From Pseudomonas sp. PA27(2017) (GTDB lineage Bacteria > Pseudomonadota > Gammaproteobacteria > Pseudomonadales > Pseudomonadaceae), in the NCBI RefSeq assembly GCF_001945445.1, contig NZ_MSXW01000005.1, positions 1 through 64,000 on the forward strand: a stretch of 64,000 bases of DNA, written 5' to 3'. The translations under genes were made by a program, and so were the position numbers. Below the pieces are notes generated by a model. That model searched no databases. It worked only from the letters and a program-made list of their open reading frames with translations, and was not told the origin of the DNA. Within the stretch, counting starts at the first letter, position 1, and every line of letters starts with the position of its first letter. This document shows positions 8,549 through 16,248 of this stretch, piece by piece.

Positions 8549-8585
8549 CCTTCGAAGCCGCGCACTGCGCGGCTTTTGCGTTTAT
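8503..8585 (+). repeat. attachment-site-like direct repeat, left copy (tRNA 3' half plus terminator)
   Basis: From the anticodon loop of the tRNA through its terminator to GCGTTTAT, this 83-base segment is repeated in degraded form at 13682-13763. Sequence upstream of the anticodon loop does not match, so the repeat starts inside the tRNA as in classic tRNA-targeting integration. This copy restores the intact tRNA. Confidence 0.8.
8557..8580 (+). terminator. terminator of the CAU tRNA
   Basis: The stem GCCGCGC/GCGCGGC with loop ACT is followed by TTTTGCGTTT. A degraded version accompanies the displaced tRNA fragment at about 13735-13758. Confidence 0.8.
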
Positions 8586-8663
8586 GGCATATGAGCTTCG
8601 ACGCGTCTCGCCTCGACATGCTGGCCACAAAGTGTCCACACCGCTGTACTGCTCGTTAGACAG

Positions 8664-8726
8664 TGAGCCGAATAGCCGGCATTATCGGCTCATCATATGA
8701 GCCGAATAGGCTCGTTAATCGGCTCA
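8664..8726 (+). promoter_or_regulatory. two tandem 29-base inverted repeats, probable operator of the fic gene
   Basis: At 8664-8692 and 8698-8726 the same arrangement occurs: left arm TGAGCCGA, a 13-base centre, right arm TCGGCTCA. The two left arms are 34 bases apart. The second copy ends just before the fic start region and overlaps an upstream in-frame ATG at 8697. The Fic protein has a C-terminal winged-helix domain, so autorepression through these sites is a fair inference. Confidence 0.65.
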
Positions 8727-8741
8727 CAAATGAGCAAGCCC

Positions 8742-9863
8742 ATGAATGACCCCCTCTGGATCTGGCAGCAGTCCGACTGGCCGCATTTCAGCTGGCAAGC
8801 GGAAACGCTTGCGCCACTGCTGCGCGCTTGTGGTCAGGCGCAGGGGCGTTTGTTGGGCATGCTCGGCGCGCTGGGCGTTGATACCGAAGTTCAGAGCAGC
8901 CTGGATGCCATGCTGCAGAACATCGTCACCTCATCAGCTATCGAGGGCGAGCAGCTGAATGTCGGCTCGGTGCGTTCATCGCTGGCGCGGCGCCTGGGTC
9001 TGAAAGAAGAAGGCCGCACCACCTCACGCTCCGAAGGCCTGGTGCACTTGCTGTTCGATGCCACGTGTGGGCATCGCGAGGCGCTGGACGAGCAACGGTT
9101 GTTCACCTGGCACCGCTGGCTATTCCCGGGCGATGACCAATTGCAGGCTCGCCCGCTGCACATCGGCGCACTGCGTGGCGAAGAGCCCATGCAGGTGGTT
9201 TCCGGTCGCATCGACCAACCAACCGTCCATTTCGAAGCGCCGCCCCGTGCAGGGCTGGAAGCGCAACTGGCCGGCTTTCTCGCCTGGTTCGAGAGCAGCC
9301 GCCGCGATGCCGGCCTCGACCCCTTTCTACGCGCTGGTATCGCCCATCTCTGGTTCGTCACCCTGCATCCCTTCGATGACGGCAACGGTCGGCTGACTCG
9401 CGCCATCACCGATCTGGCTTTGGCCCAGGGCGAGCAACAGGCCATCCGCTTTTACGCCATGTCGGCGAGCATCCTCGACGACCGTGCCGGTTACTACCGC
9501 ATCCTCGAACTCAGTCAGAAAGGCGGCCTGGATATCACCGCCTGGCTGCAGTGGTTTCTCGACACATTGCTCCAGAGTTTGCAGCAGGCGCTCGCGCGTA
9601 TCGACCGAGTGCTGGCAAAGGCACGCTTTTGGCAAGCACATCGCAGCCAAGCGCTATCGGCGCAGCAGATCAAAGTACTCAACCGGCTGCTCGACGGTGG
9701 AGAGCGCGGTTTCGAGGACGGCATCAGTGCAGCGCAATATCAGGCGGTGGCCAAGGTCTCCAAGGCCACCGCGACGCGTCACTTGAGTGATCTGCTGGAG
9801 AAGGGCTTTATCGAGCGGCTGCCGGGTGGCGGGCGCAGCACGCGGTACCGGATAGCACCTTAG
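8742..9863 (+). CDS. Fic-family AMP-transferase-like protein with DUF4172 N terminus and C-terminal winged helix
   Basis: Fic enzymes usually transfer AMP from ATP to hydroxyl side chains of target proteins. The core motif HPFDDGNGRLTR is complete. An N-terminal autoinhibitory motif of the (S/T)xxxE(G/N) type is present as SSAIEG, so this is a class II, self-inhibited Fic. The N terminus (WIWQQSDWPHFSW) matches DUF4172, and the C terminus (from about KVLNRLLDGGE) looks like a winged helix with SKATATRHLSDLL as recognition helix. In-frame starts at 8697 and 8730 are possible; I took 8742 because DUF4172 proteins start close to the WxWQQ block and because 8697 lies in the operator repeat. No start has a strong ribosome site. 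It is the first gene of the tRNA-bounded island. Confidence 0.88.
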   Translation: MNDPLWIWQQSDWPHFSWQAETLAPLLRACGQAQGRLLGMLGALGVDTEVQSSLDAMLQNIVTSSAIEGEQLNVGSVRSSLARRLGLKEEGRTTSRSEGLVHLLFDATCGHREALDEQRLFTWHRWLFPGDDQLQARPLHIGALRGEEPMQVVSGRIDQPTVHFEAPPRAGLEAQLAGFLAWFESSRRDAGLDPFLRAGIAHLWFVTLHPFDDGNGRLTRAITDLALAQGEQQAIRFYAMSASILDDRAGYYRILELSQKGGLDITAWLQWFLDTLLQSLQQALARIDRVLAKARFWQAHRSQALSAQQIKVLNRLLDGGERGFEDGISAAQYQAVAKVSKATATRHLSDLLEKGFIERLPGGGRSTRYRIAP

Positions 9864-10041
9864 ATACGTTGAGCTTGCCAGCCCTTGGTAGGCCACCGCG
9901 GCATAGGACATTGGTCGCGCCCCCCTTGAGTCCTTGAAAGCAATTAGCCATTATGCGGGCCAGTGCCAGGCTATTGGATTTCGGCACACCTGCACGCCCT
10001 GCAACCGGGCGCTCTGCAAGTCGCTCGGCTCAAGGAAGAAA

Positions 10042-10443
10042 ATGGATTACAGCCCGATTATCGGCCAGGTCTGGGGCATGCTGGCCTGGTTCATCCCCGC
10101 GGCCCTGCTTATCGGCCTGCTCAAATCGCCGTGGGCCAAAGGCCATATCGGCGAGCTTTTGGTGCGCTTCTTCGCCCACCGGCAACTGGATGAGCAAATC
10201 TACCGCTGCCCGCACAACCTGACCCTAAACTACAAAGCTGCAATGCAAGCGCTAACACTCGCACAGCAAACACAACTGTGCGACGCGACGCGACTATGGA
10301 TGAAACTCCGCGATGCTGATTGCACCTTGCTAGACAGCCTGACGGGCAGCAGTATCGACCGCATCAACAGCGCCTTGCGCTTTCTGGATATGACCAAGCA
10401 GCGTGCTGATGACCTTGCTGGATTGACCGATTCGAACCTTTGA
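10042..10443 (+). CDS. small membrane protein, apparent chimera of a NERD-type N terminus and an LprI-like C terminus
   Basis: The 133-residue product has one membrane helix (about residues 10-27, WGMLAWFIPAALLIGLL) followed by KSPWAKGHIGELLV, which resembles the leader of NERD-domain (nuclease-related) membrane proteins, but the nuclease domain is absent. From about residue 55 the sequence (IYRC, NYKAAMQAL, LAQQTQLCDATRLWMKLRDADC, then LRFLDMTKQRADDLAGL) resembles the LprI/DUF1311 pattern. A deletion joining two genes would explain this. AAGGAAG precedes this ATG by a short gap; the frame is open further upstream without a ribosome site. It may be a remnant rather than a working gene. The family assignments are from memory of motif patterns. 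Confidence 0.6.
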   Translation: MDYSPIIGQVWGMLAWFIPAALLIGLLKSPWAKGHIGELLVRFFAHRQLDEQIYRCPHNLTLNYKAAMQALTLAQQTQLCDATRLWMKLRDADCTLLDSLTGSSIDRINSALRFLDMTKQRADDLAGLTDSNL

Positions 10444-10462
10444 CTGGGCAACAGGTAATCGA

Positions 10463-10478
10463 AAATAAATCTGTCCTC
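10463..10478. repeat. 16-base terminal-like repeat, left copy (inverted relative to 13442)
   Basis: AAATAAATCTGTCCTC is the reverse complement of GAGGACAGATTTATTT, which matches 13442-13457 in 14 of 16 positions. The pair brackets the phosphoesterase-STAND gene. Confidence 0.55.
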
Positions 10479-10525
10479 TTATCACTCGTAATTTATAAAA
10501 TAGATGTTACGCAAAGGAGATGCGC

Positions 10526-13345
10526 GTGAGCGAATTAAAATGGCTTCACTTGTCAGATTTTCACTTTGGCAAAAAGCCAGACAGCACTTACCAACAACCA
10601 CTGGTGGCTCGAAAACTCATTGAGCACATTATCGCTCAGAGCAAAAAGGAAGGCCCACCCGATCTGGTATTTATCACCGGAGACATCGCTAATTCAGGTC
10701 AGCCACGTGAATACGCACTCTTCAATGATTACGTGATCTTCCCACTCTTAGCGCATTTTGGTGACGACTTCATCGACAACATTTTCCTGGTTCCAGGCAA
10801 TCACGACGTCCAGCGAGAGGTACAGCGGAATTTTGGCCGCAATGAACACCTATCACTTGATAACGGTAACTTCGAGCCTACGATAGAGTCGCTAACAGAT
10901 CGCTCCGGTCTTGTCGAACGAATTAAAGGATTTATTACATCTCCGTTTGCTAGCGATTTATCTGCATTTGAGAGCAAAGAAGGAATCTACCGCAGAGAGT
11001 TCAATTTATGTAATAAGAAAGTTGGCATACTCGGAATAAATACCTCATGGCTTTGCCGGGATAGCGACGATAAAGGAATGTTGACCCCTGGCGTGCCACT
11101 CGTTAGAGATGCTTTGGAACAAGGCGCCGATTGCGATCTCATGTTCGTGTTAGGGCACCACCCTTTAGACTGGTACTCTCCTTCGCATGCGGAGCCGATA
11201 AGAACATTATTTGCTCGGCACAATGTTATATATTTATATGGGCACATGCATAAAGTCTGGGGGAAACCTGAGTACGCGAATGGCTCGGCTTTTATGACAA
11301 TCCAGGCTGGAGCTTCATTCCAAGCTGGCGAAGCCAGTAAATGGAAAAATAGTATCCTGTGGGGGCGCGCGAATCTGGAGAAAAAATCACTTGCACTCAC
11401 TCCATTCACATGGAATTTCGACGAGCAGACTTGGAAGCTAAATTCGAATGGATTTCCAGAGGAACATAGAGTCCGCGATGAGTGGCATTTTCATTTTCCC
11501 CAGCCGTTTGCCCTCTTAGATATACAAGCTCCAAAGAAAATTACGCCCCCAGGAGGCTGGGAGATTACAAAGCTTGAAATTCTACAGGAATACGTAAAGC
11601 CTATCCCTGAAGAGCTAGCCATTTATTTCTTTGATGGTGCAAGCCCAACCTGGGAAGTCTCGTTGTCAATCTCCATCCCCAGAAGAGAGATAGTTGGCGA
11701 GATCGTAAGCACTTACAACAAACTAGTAGCTAAGGTATCTAACCTGCCTTGCGTTTGTACATTGCTAGCAGCAGGTTGTGAAGGAAAAACCACGGCACTA
11801 CTCCAAGCCAGCTACGAAATAGTCCAGCAAGAGCCTTCCAAACGAATCTTGTACAGGAAAAATAACCTACGCCCATTTGATGTGGAGAGCCTTCTACCTG
11901 TATTAAATACACATGACAATTGGCTTATAGTAGTCGATGAGGCTGATCAAGTTGCGAAACACATTCAGGGCTTTGCTGAATCCGGGTTTGCTGGATACAC
12001 AGGAAGAATCGATTTCTTACTAGCTTGCAGGGACTCAGACTGGCGTTCAAATGGTGCCGATACTATTCCTTGGAATTTCTCCTGTACCTACAAAGAAATC
12101 GTACTCAAGGATTTGAATAAGGCCGATGCTGAAAAGATAATCCATGCCTGGGAGGCATTTGGTGACCGCGGTCTAGGCGAAGGTGGCTTGGCGAACCTAG
12201 ATACTGCGAGCCGAGTTGAAAAGCTGCGATTTTTTGCAAAACAGGAGTCTAGGAGTAAATCTGGTGCATTCTTCGGAGCTCTTTTGCTAAGTCGGCATAA
12301 TGGCAAGTTACTTGACCATGCTGGAGAAATGCTTTCAAGGCTAGAAGAGACAGAAGTGAGCTTGGGGAAAACGCTTAGGGACGCTTTGGCTTATATTGCC
12401 GCAATGCACGCTGAAGGCTTTGAGAAACTCACCTACGATGTTTTGGCAGCAGCAATGGGTATGACTATATCCAAGCTGAAAAACGTTGTGATCAATAAGC
12501 TCGGACAAGAAGCAGCCGCAACAGGAACAGCGACGACAATCTACACCAGACACAAATATATTGCCGACGCGATTATTGAGGTTTTAGAAACAAAGTTCGA
12601 AGTGGATACAGCCTCGCTATTTATCGACTTGGCGCTTGCAGCAGAGGCAAAGTCCAAGATCGAGCGTGTAGCAAATTTAGAGTTTTGGCGTTTTAAGATG
12701 GCCGACACGTTCTTTGAAAACGATAAAAATACTGTAGCCACCTCGTTATCAAGGGCCTTGCTGGAGACTGATACCAGCAACTACAAGCTACTGACAAAAC
12801 TTGCTAGCTTCTATCGAAAAGAAAACAGCCCGGATGATGCTCTGGAATTATTCAGAAAATACGGCGGCCCACCCCCTGAGCGCGGCTTCTATTATGAGTG
12901 GTCGCTATGTGAGCTTGAAGCACGAAACCCCTTGGAAAGTGCTGCCCTGGCACTTTTCTCGATCTCAGACGACACAGATGCTTCTCAGCTAGATATTCAC
13001 ACAGCACTCTCATATCTAGTAGGCTTAACAGATATTTTATCTACGCTCCATAGGGGGTATGCGGATGAGGTTTTCGTCAAAGCTTCTGATGCAGCATGGT
13101 CGATAATTAACTGTTTCGTAATTCTCCGGCCTGATCTATATCCCGTTGGGCTAAAAGCCTTCCTGAACAAAGTCGATAAAAAACGCGCGATTTTATATAA
13201 AGGTATAGAGGCTCATAGCATCTTGATCACATTGAGTGCTCGTCTCGGGAGTTACAAATCGCAACTGACTCTTCCGCAAAATTGCCAAGTGCAGCACCTG
13301 TTGTTTGACTCGCTGAAGGTGCTGATTAAAAACGCGTCAAGATAG
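10526..13345 (+). CDS. calcineurin-like phosphoesterase fused to a STAND-type NTPase, putative anti-phage defence protein
   Basis: The 939-residue protein has an N-terminal metallophosphoesterase with all metal motifs: SDFHFG (D11, H13), TGD (52-53), GNHD (91-94), GHH (210-212) and GHMH (239-242). A linker with FFDGASPTW (368-376) and IPRR leads to a P-loop NTPase: Walker A AAGCEGKTT (415-423), Walker B WLIVVDE (466-472) and a CRDSDW block (501-506) like the sensor region of STAND proteins. The C-terminal third is helical and repeat-like (YKLLTKLASFYRKE, DALELF), suiting ligand sensing. This effector-NTPase-sensor plan is that of NLR-like defence proteins; the role is inference. The GTG start is preferred because AAAGGAG abuts the first ATG at 10520 but lies six bases before this GTG. 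The gene is far more AT-rich than its neighbours, which suggests transfer. Confidence 0.85.
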   Translation: MSELKWLHLSDFHFGKKPDSTYQQPLVARKLIEHIIAQSKKEGPPDLVFITGDIANSGQPREYALFNDYVIFPLLAHFGDDFIDNIFLVPGNHDVQREVQRNFGRNEHLSLDNGNFEPTIESLTDRSGLVERIKGFITSPFASDLSAFESKEGIYRREFNLCNKKVGILGINTSWLCRDSDDKGMLTPGVPLVRDALEQGADCDLMFVLGHHPLDWYSPSHAEPIRTLFARHNVIYLYGHMHKVWGKPEYANGSAFMTIQAGASFQAGEASKWKNSILWGRANLEKKSLALTPFTWNFDEQTWKLNSNGFPEEHRVRDEWHFHFPQPFALLDIQAPKKITPPGGWEITKLEILQEYVKPIPEELAIYFFDGASPTWEVSLSISIPRREIVGEIVSTYNKLVAKVSNLPCVCTLLAAGCEGKTTALLQASYEIVQQEPSKRILYRKNNLRPFDVESLLPVLNTHDNWLIVVDEADQVAKHIQGFAESGFAGYTGRIDFLLACRDSDWRSNGADTIPWNFSCTYKEIVLKDLNKADAEKIIHAWEAFGDRGLGEGGLANLDTASRVEKLRFFAKQESRSKSGAFFGALLLSRHNGKLLDHAGEMLSRLEETEVSLGKTLRDALAYIAAMHAEGFEKLTYDVLAAAMGMTISKLKNVVINKLGQEAAATGTATTIYTRHKYIADAIIEVLETKFEVDTASLFIDLALAAEAKSKIERVANLEFWRFKMADTFFENDKNTVATSLSRALLETDTSNYKLLTKLASFYRKENSPDDALELFRKYGGPPPERGFYYEWSLCELEARNPLESAALALFSISDDTDASQLDIHTALSYLVGLTDILSTLHRGYADEVFVKASDAAWSIINCFVILRPDLYPVGLKAFLNKVDKKRAILYKGIEAHSILITLSARLGSYKSQLTLPQNCQVQHLLFDSLKVLIKNASR

Positions 13346-13369
13346 GTAGCAATACGGAAACTCAAAAAG

Positions 13370-13395
13370 GCACCCAGGACTACCTGGGTGCTTTA
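13370..13395 (+). terminator. terminator after the phosphoesterase-STAND gene
   Basis: The stem GCACCCAGG/CCTGGGTGC with loop ACTA is followed by TTTAGT, 25 bases after the stop codon. Confidence 0.8.
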
Positions 13396-13441
13396 GTCTT
13401 GGTAACGGACACTAAATTAAAGCCACCACAACTAAATAAAG

Positions 13442-13457
13442 GGGGACAGGTTTATTT
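13442..13457. repeat. 16-base terminal-like repeat, right copy
   Basis: GGGGACAGGTTTATTT is inverted relative to the copy at 10463-10478, with 14 of 16 positions matching. Words of this type often accompany mobile elements in proteobacteria, but no transposase is present here. Confidence 0.5.
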
Positions 13458-13681
13458 GTCTCTAGATGGCAGGCTCGGATCGAGCGCTAACAGTTAGCAG
13501 AATGAAACCCACAAAAACCTGAACGTGTCGCGGTACAAAAAACAGTACACTGGCGGTACAGTCCCTAGCTTCTTTCACTTTTACAAAATTACGCTCAAGC
13601 CCAGTAATGACGCTGGCTTCAGCTTATTTTACTTGCGCTGAGCTTTTCACGATTTTACTGGGCTCGCGGCGTTTCGAGTCA

Positions 13682-13763
13682 ACTCATAATCCTTTGATCC
13701 ATAGTTCGAGCCCGTGTGGAACACTACCTTCAAAGCCACGCACTGCGCGGCTTTTGCGTTTAT
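13682..13763 (+). repeat. displaced, degraded tRNA 3' half (right attachment-site-like copy)
   Basis: ACTCATAATCCTTTG, GTTCGAG, CCGTGTGG and CGCACTGCGCGGCTTTTGCG align in order with 8503-8585, with about ten substitutions and one missing base. The T arm no longer pairs well and the CCA end is altered, so it is not a tRNA. Decay in this copy fits loss of selection after integration. Confidence 0.8.
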
Positions 13764-13881
13764 ACCTCTGCGCTTTAGCTTCAATCCGCGCCACCCAGCC
13801 ACTTTCCCTGAACCTTTCCCACCCCCATCCAGTCGGCTCTAGAACCGTCGCGTTTCGCGGCGCCGGCACAGGATGCGTGTT

Positions 13882-15165
13882 ATGCGAGACCGCACCAGCA
13901 GGATCGCCGTTTCACCGTTGCACGTCGAGCAGCTATGGCAGCGTTACCAGCGTGTACGCGCTGCCAGCGAGCGGCTTTGCGAGCCGCTGGAGGCCGAGGA
14001 TCATGTGATCCAGAGCATGCCAGACGTGAGCCCGCCGAAGTGGCATCTGGCCCATGTCACCTGGTTCTTCGAGGCCTTCGTGTTGCAGCCGTTCCTGCCG
14101 GGTTACCGCCCGCTGGACGAGCGCTACGACCACCTCTTCAACTCCTACTACAAGACCCACGGCACGCCCTTCGAGCGGGCGCGGCGAGGGTTGTTGTCGC
14201 GGCCGACGGTGAGCGAGGTGTACGCCTATCGCAGCCATGTCGATCTGGCCATGGAGCAGCTGTTCAGCCATCGCGGTGGTGAGTTGCCCGACGAGGTTTT
14301 GCAGCGCATCGAGCTGGGGCTGGAGCACGAGCAGCAGCATCAGGAGCTGCTGTTGATGGACATCAAGCACATCCTGGCGCAGAACCCGCTGCGGCCGGTT
14401 TACCGGCATGACCTCAAGCCGGGCGGCGGGGCAGCCAGCGAACTGCGCTGGATCGAGTTTCCCGCCGGGCTGCGCCAGGTCGGTTATAGCGGCGAGGGCT
14501 TTGCCTTCGATTGCGAGCGGCCGCAGCACCGGGTGTTCGTCGAGGCCTTTCAGTTGGCTAATCGACCAGTGAGCAATGGCGAGTATCTGGAGTTCATCCG
14601 CGATGGCGGTTACCGCAGCACGGCGCTGTGGCTGGCGGACGGTTGGGACCATATCCAGCGCGCCGGCTGGCAGGCGCCGCTGTACTGGCAGCGCGAGGGC
14701 GACGACTGGCTGGAGCTGACCTTGGGCGGGCCGCGTGAGCTGGATCTGGCTGCGCCGGTCTGCCACCTGAGCTACTTCGAGGCCGAGGCCTTCGCCACCT
14801 GGGCCCAAGCGCGCTTGCCACGCGAGGAAGAGTGGGAAGTCGCCGCCCAGGACGAGCCTGTGTGGGGCAACTTCGTGGAGAACGATCACCTGCAGCCGGT
14901 GGCGGCGGGGCAGGGCGATGGCCTGCAGCAGCTGTATGGCGATGTGTGGGAATGGACCGCCAGCGCCTACCGGCCGTACCCCGGCTTTCGCCCATTGGGC
15001 GGCAGCCTGGGTGAGTACAACGGCAAGTTCATGTCTGGGCAGATGGTATTGCGCGGCGGCAGCTGCGCCACGCCGGAAGACCATGTTCGCCCCACCTATC
15101 GCAACTTCTTCTACCCCACCATGCGCTGGCAGTTTTCCGGCCTGCGCCTGGCCAAGGAGCTCTGA
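13882..15165 (+). CDS. egtB: EgtB-type iron-dependent sulfoxide synthase (ergothioneine pathway)
   Basis: EgtB joins a thiol (gamma-glutamylcysteine or cysteine) to hercynine with oxygen and non-haem iron. The 427-residue protein has an N-terminal DinB-like helical domain carrying the iron ligands (WHLAHVTWFFE with H55/H58, and HEQQHQE with H149 and H153) and a C-terminal formylglycine-generating-enzyme-like domain (RPVSNGEYLEFI, GDVWEWTASAYRPYPGF, LRGGSCATPEDHVRPTYRNFF). The ATG at 13882 has AGGA eight bases upstream; an ATG nine bases earlier sits directly on that site and is less likely. It is followed two bases later by egtD. Whether it uses cysteine or gamma-glutamylcysteine cannot be read here, and no egtC lies nearby. 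Confidence 0.93.
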   Translation: MRDRTSRIAVSPLHVEQLWQRYQRVRAASERLCEPLEAEDHVIQSMPDVSPPKWHLAHVTWFFEAFVLQPFLPGYRPLDERYDHLFNSYYKTHGTPFERARRGLLSRPTVSEVYAYRSHVDLAMEQLFSHRGGELPDEVLQRIELGLEHEQQHQELLLMDIKHILAQNPLRPVYRHDLKPGGGAASELRWIEFPAGLRQVGYSGEGFAFDCERPQHRVFVEAFQLANRPVSNGEYLEFIRDGGYRSTALWLADGWDHIQRAGWQAPLYWQREGDDWLELTLGGPRELDLAAPVCHLSYFEAEAFATWAQARLPREEEWEVAAQDEPVWGNFVENDHLQPVAAGQGDGLQQLYGDVWEWTASAYRPYPGFRPLGGSLGEYNGKFMSGQMVLRGGSCATPEDHVRPTYRNFFYPTMRWQFSGLRLAKEL

Positions 15166-15167
15166 GC

Positions 15168-16130
15168 ATGGCACTGGCAATCCGTACCCACGAACAACCC
15201 CAGAACCTCGAACAGCAGGCGCTGCGTGACGAAGCCTTGCGCGGCTTCGCGGCCAGCCCGAAGGCGATGTCGCCGAAGTTCTTCTACGATCACCGCGGCT
15301 CGCAACTGTTCGAGCTGATCTGCCAGCAGCCGGAGTACTACCCGACGCGCACGGAGGAAACCATCCTGCGCCTGGCCGCGGACGCCATCGCCGAGCTGGC
15401 CGGGCGCAACGCCAGCCTGGTGGAGCTGGGCAGTGGCGCCAGCCGCAAGATTCGCCTGCTGCTAGAAGCCCTGCGCCCGGCGCGTTACCTGGGCATCGAT
15501 ATCTCCCGCGAGTTTCTCGATATCTGCACGCGGCGCTTGGCCGCCGACTACCGCTGGCTGGACGTGCACGCGCTGTGCGCTGATTTCAGCCAGCCACTGA
15601 AACTGCCTGCCGAGGCATTGGGGCAGCGGCCGTTGGCGTTCTTTCCGGGCTCGAGCATCGGCAATTTCGACCCCATCGAGGCGCGCGCCTTTTTGCGTAA
15701 TCTGCACCAGGCGCTGCCGGCCGGCAGTGGCTTGCTGATCGGCGTGGATCTGGTCAAGGACCGCCAGGTGCTGGAGCGTGCCTACAACGATGCGGCCGGG
15801 GTCACCGCGCTGTTCAACCTCAACCTGCTCGAGCGCATCCGCACCGAACTGGACAGCGACATCGACCCGCAGCGCTTCGAGCATCGGGCCTTCTACAACG
15901 AGCAGGCCTCGCGCATCGAGATGCACCTGGTCAGCCGCCAGAAGCAGCAGGTGCGCATTGAAGACCGGGTGTTCGATTTCGCTGCCGGCGAAACTCTGCA
16001 CACCGAGAACTCCTATAAATACACGCCTGGCACCTTCCGGGCGTTGGCAAGTGAGTGCGGCTTCGCCTCGGTGGCCATGTGGCGCGACCCCGCGCAGCTG
16101 TTCAGCGTGCATTTTCTGCGGCGCGAGTGA
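15168..16130 (+). CDS. egtD: EgtD, L-histidine N(alpha)-methyltransferase
   Basis: EgtD uses three S-adenosylmethionines to convert histidine to hercynine, the substrate of EgtB. The 320-residue protein carries the family blocks KFFYDHRGSQLFELI, PEYYPTRTEETIL, the SAM-binding VELGSGASRKIRLLL, YLGIDISREFLD and FFPGSSIGNFDP, and ends in a TENSYKYTPGTF region that helps close the histidine site. It starts two bases after egtB and so is co-transcribed and probably translationally coupled. Length and motifs are complete. Confidence 0.95.
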   Translation: MALAIRTHEQPQNLEQQALRDEALRGFAASPKAMSPKFFYDHRGSQLFELICQQPEYYPTRTEETILRLAADAIAELAGRNASLVELGSGASRKIRLLLEALRPARYLGIDISREFLDICTRRLAADYRWLDVHALCADFSQPLKLPAEALGQRPLAFFPGSSIGNFDPIEARAFLRNLHQALPAGSGLLIGVDLVKDRQVLERAYNDAAGVTALFNLNLLERIRTELDSDIDPQRFEHRAFYNEQASRIEMHLVSRQKQQVRIEDRVFDFAAGETLHTENSYKYTPGTFRALASECGFASVAMWRDPAQLFSVHFLRRE

Positions 16131-16248
16131 GGGGCGCGGCGGTCGGAAATCTCGGCAACGATTGCGCGGCGTTGGTGTCTGTAAGCATCGGCACGGCGGG
16201 CCTGATTACCTTCAGGCGCCGCGCCGACTGCACTTACCCTCGAAAAGG

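Larger units (their letters stand above)
13392..13881. other. gene-free right end of the island and egtB leader
   Basis: This 490-base stretch holds the right 16-base repeat (13442-13457), AT-rich sequence with no supportable gene, the displaced tRNA fragment (13682-13763), and about 118 bases of ordinary leader before egtB. Short open frames here have no ribosome site and cross the tRNA fragment, so I did not annotate them. Confidence 0.6.

Noticed and set aside
9864..10525. An integrase or transposase remnant in the island
   Set aside because: I looked for tyrosine-recombinase and Y1 transposase motifs in the gaps on both strands and saw none.
13682..13763. A second tRNA
   Set aside because: Only the 3' half is present, the T arm and CCA end are mutated, and there is no acceptor 5' strand or D arm.
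13607..14008. A 133-codon frame running from the island end into egtB
   Set aside because: It spans the displaced tRNA fragment and its degraded terminator and overlaps egtB in another frame.
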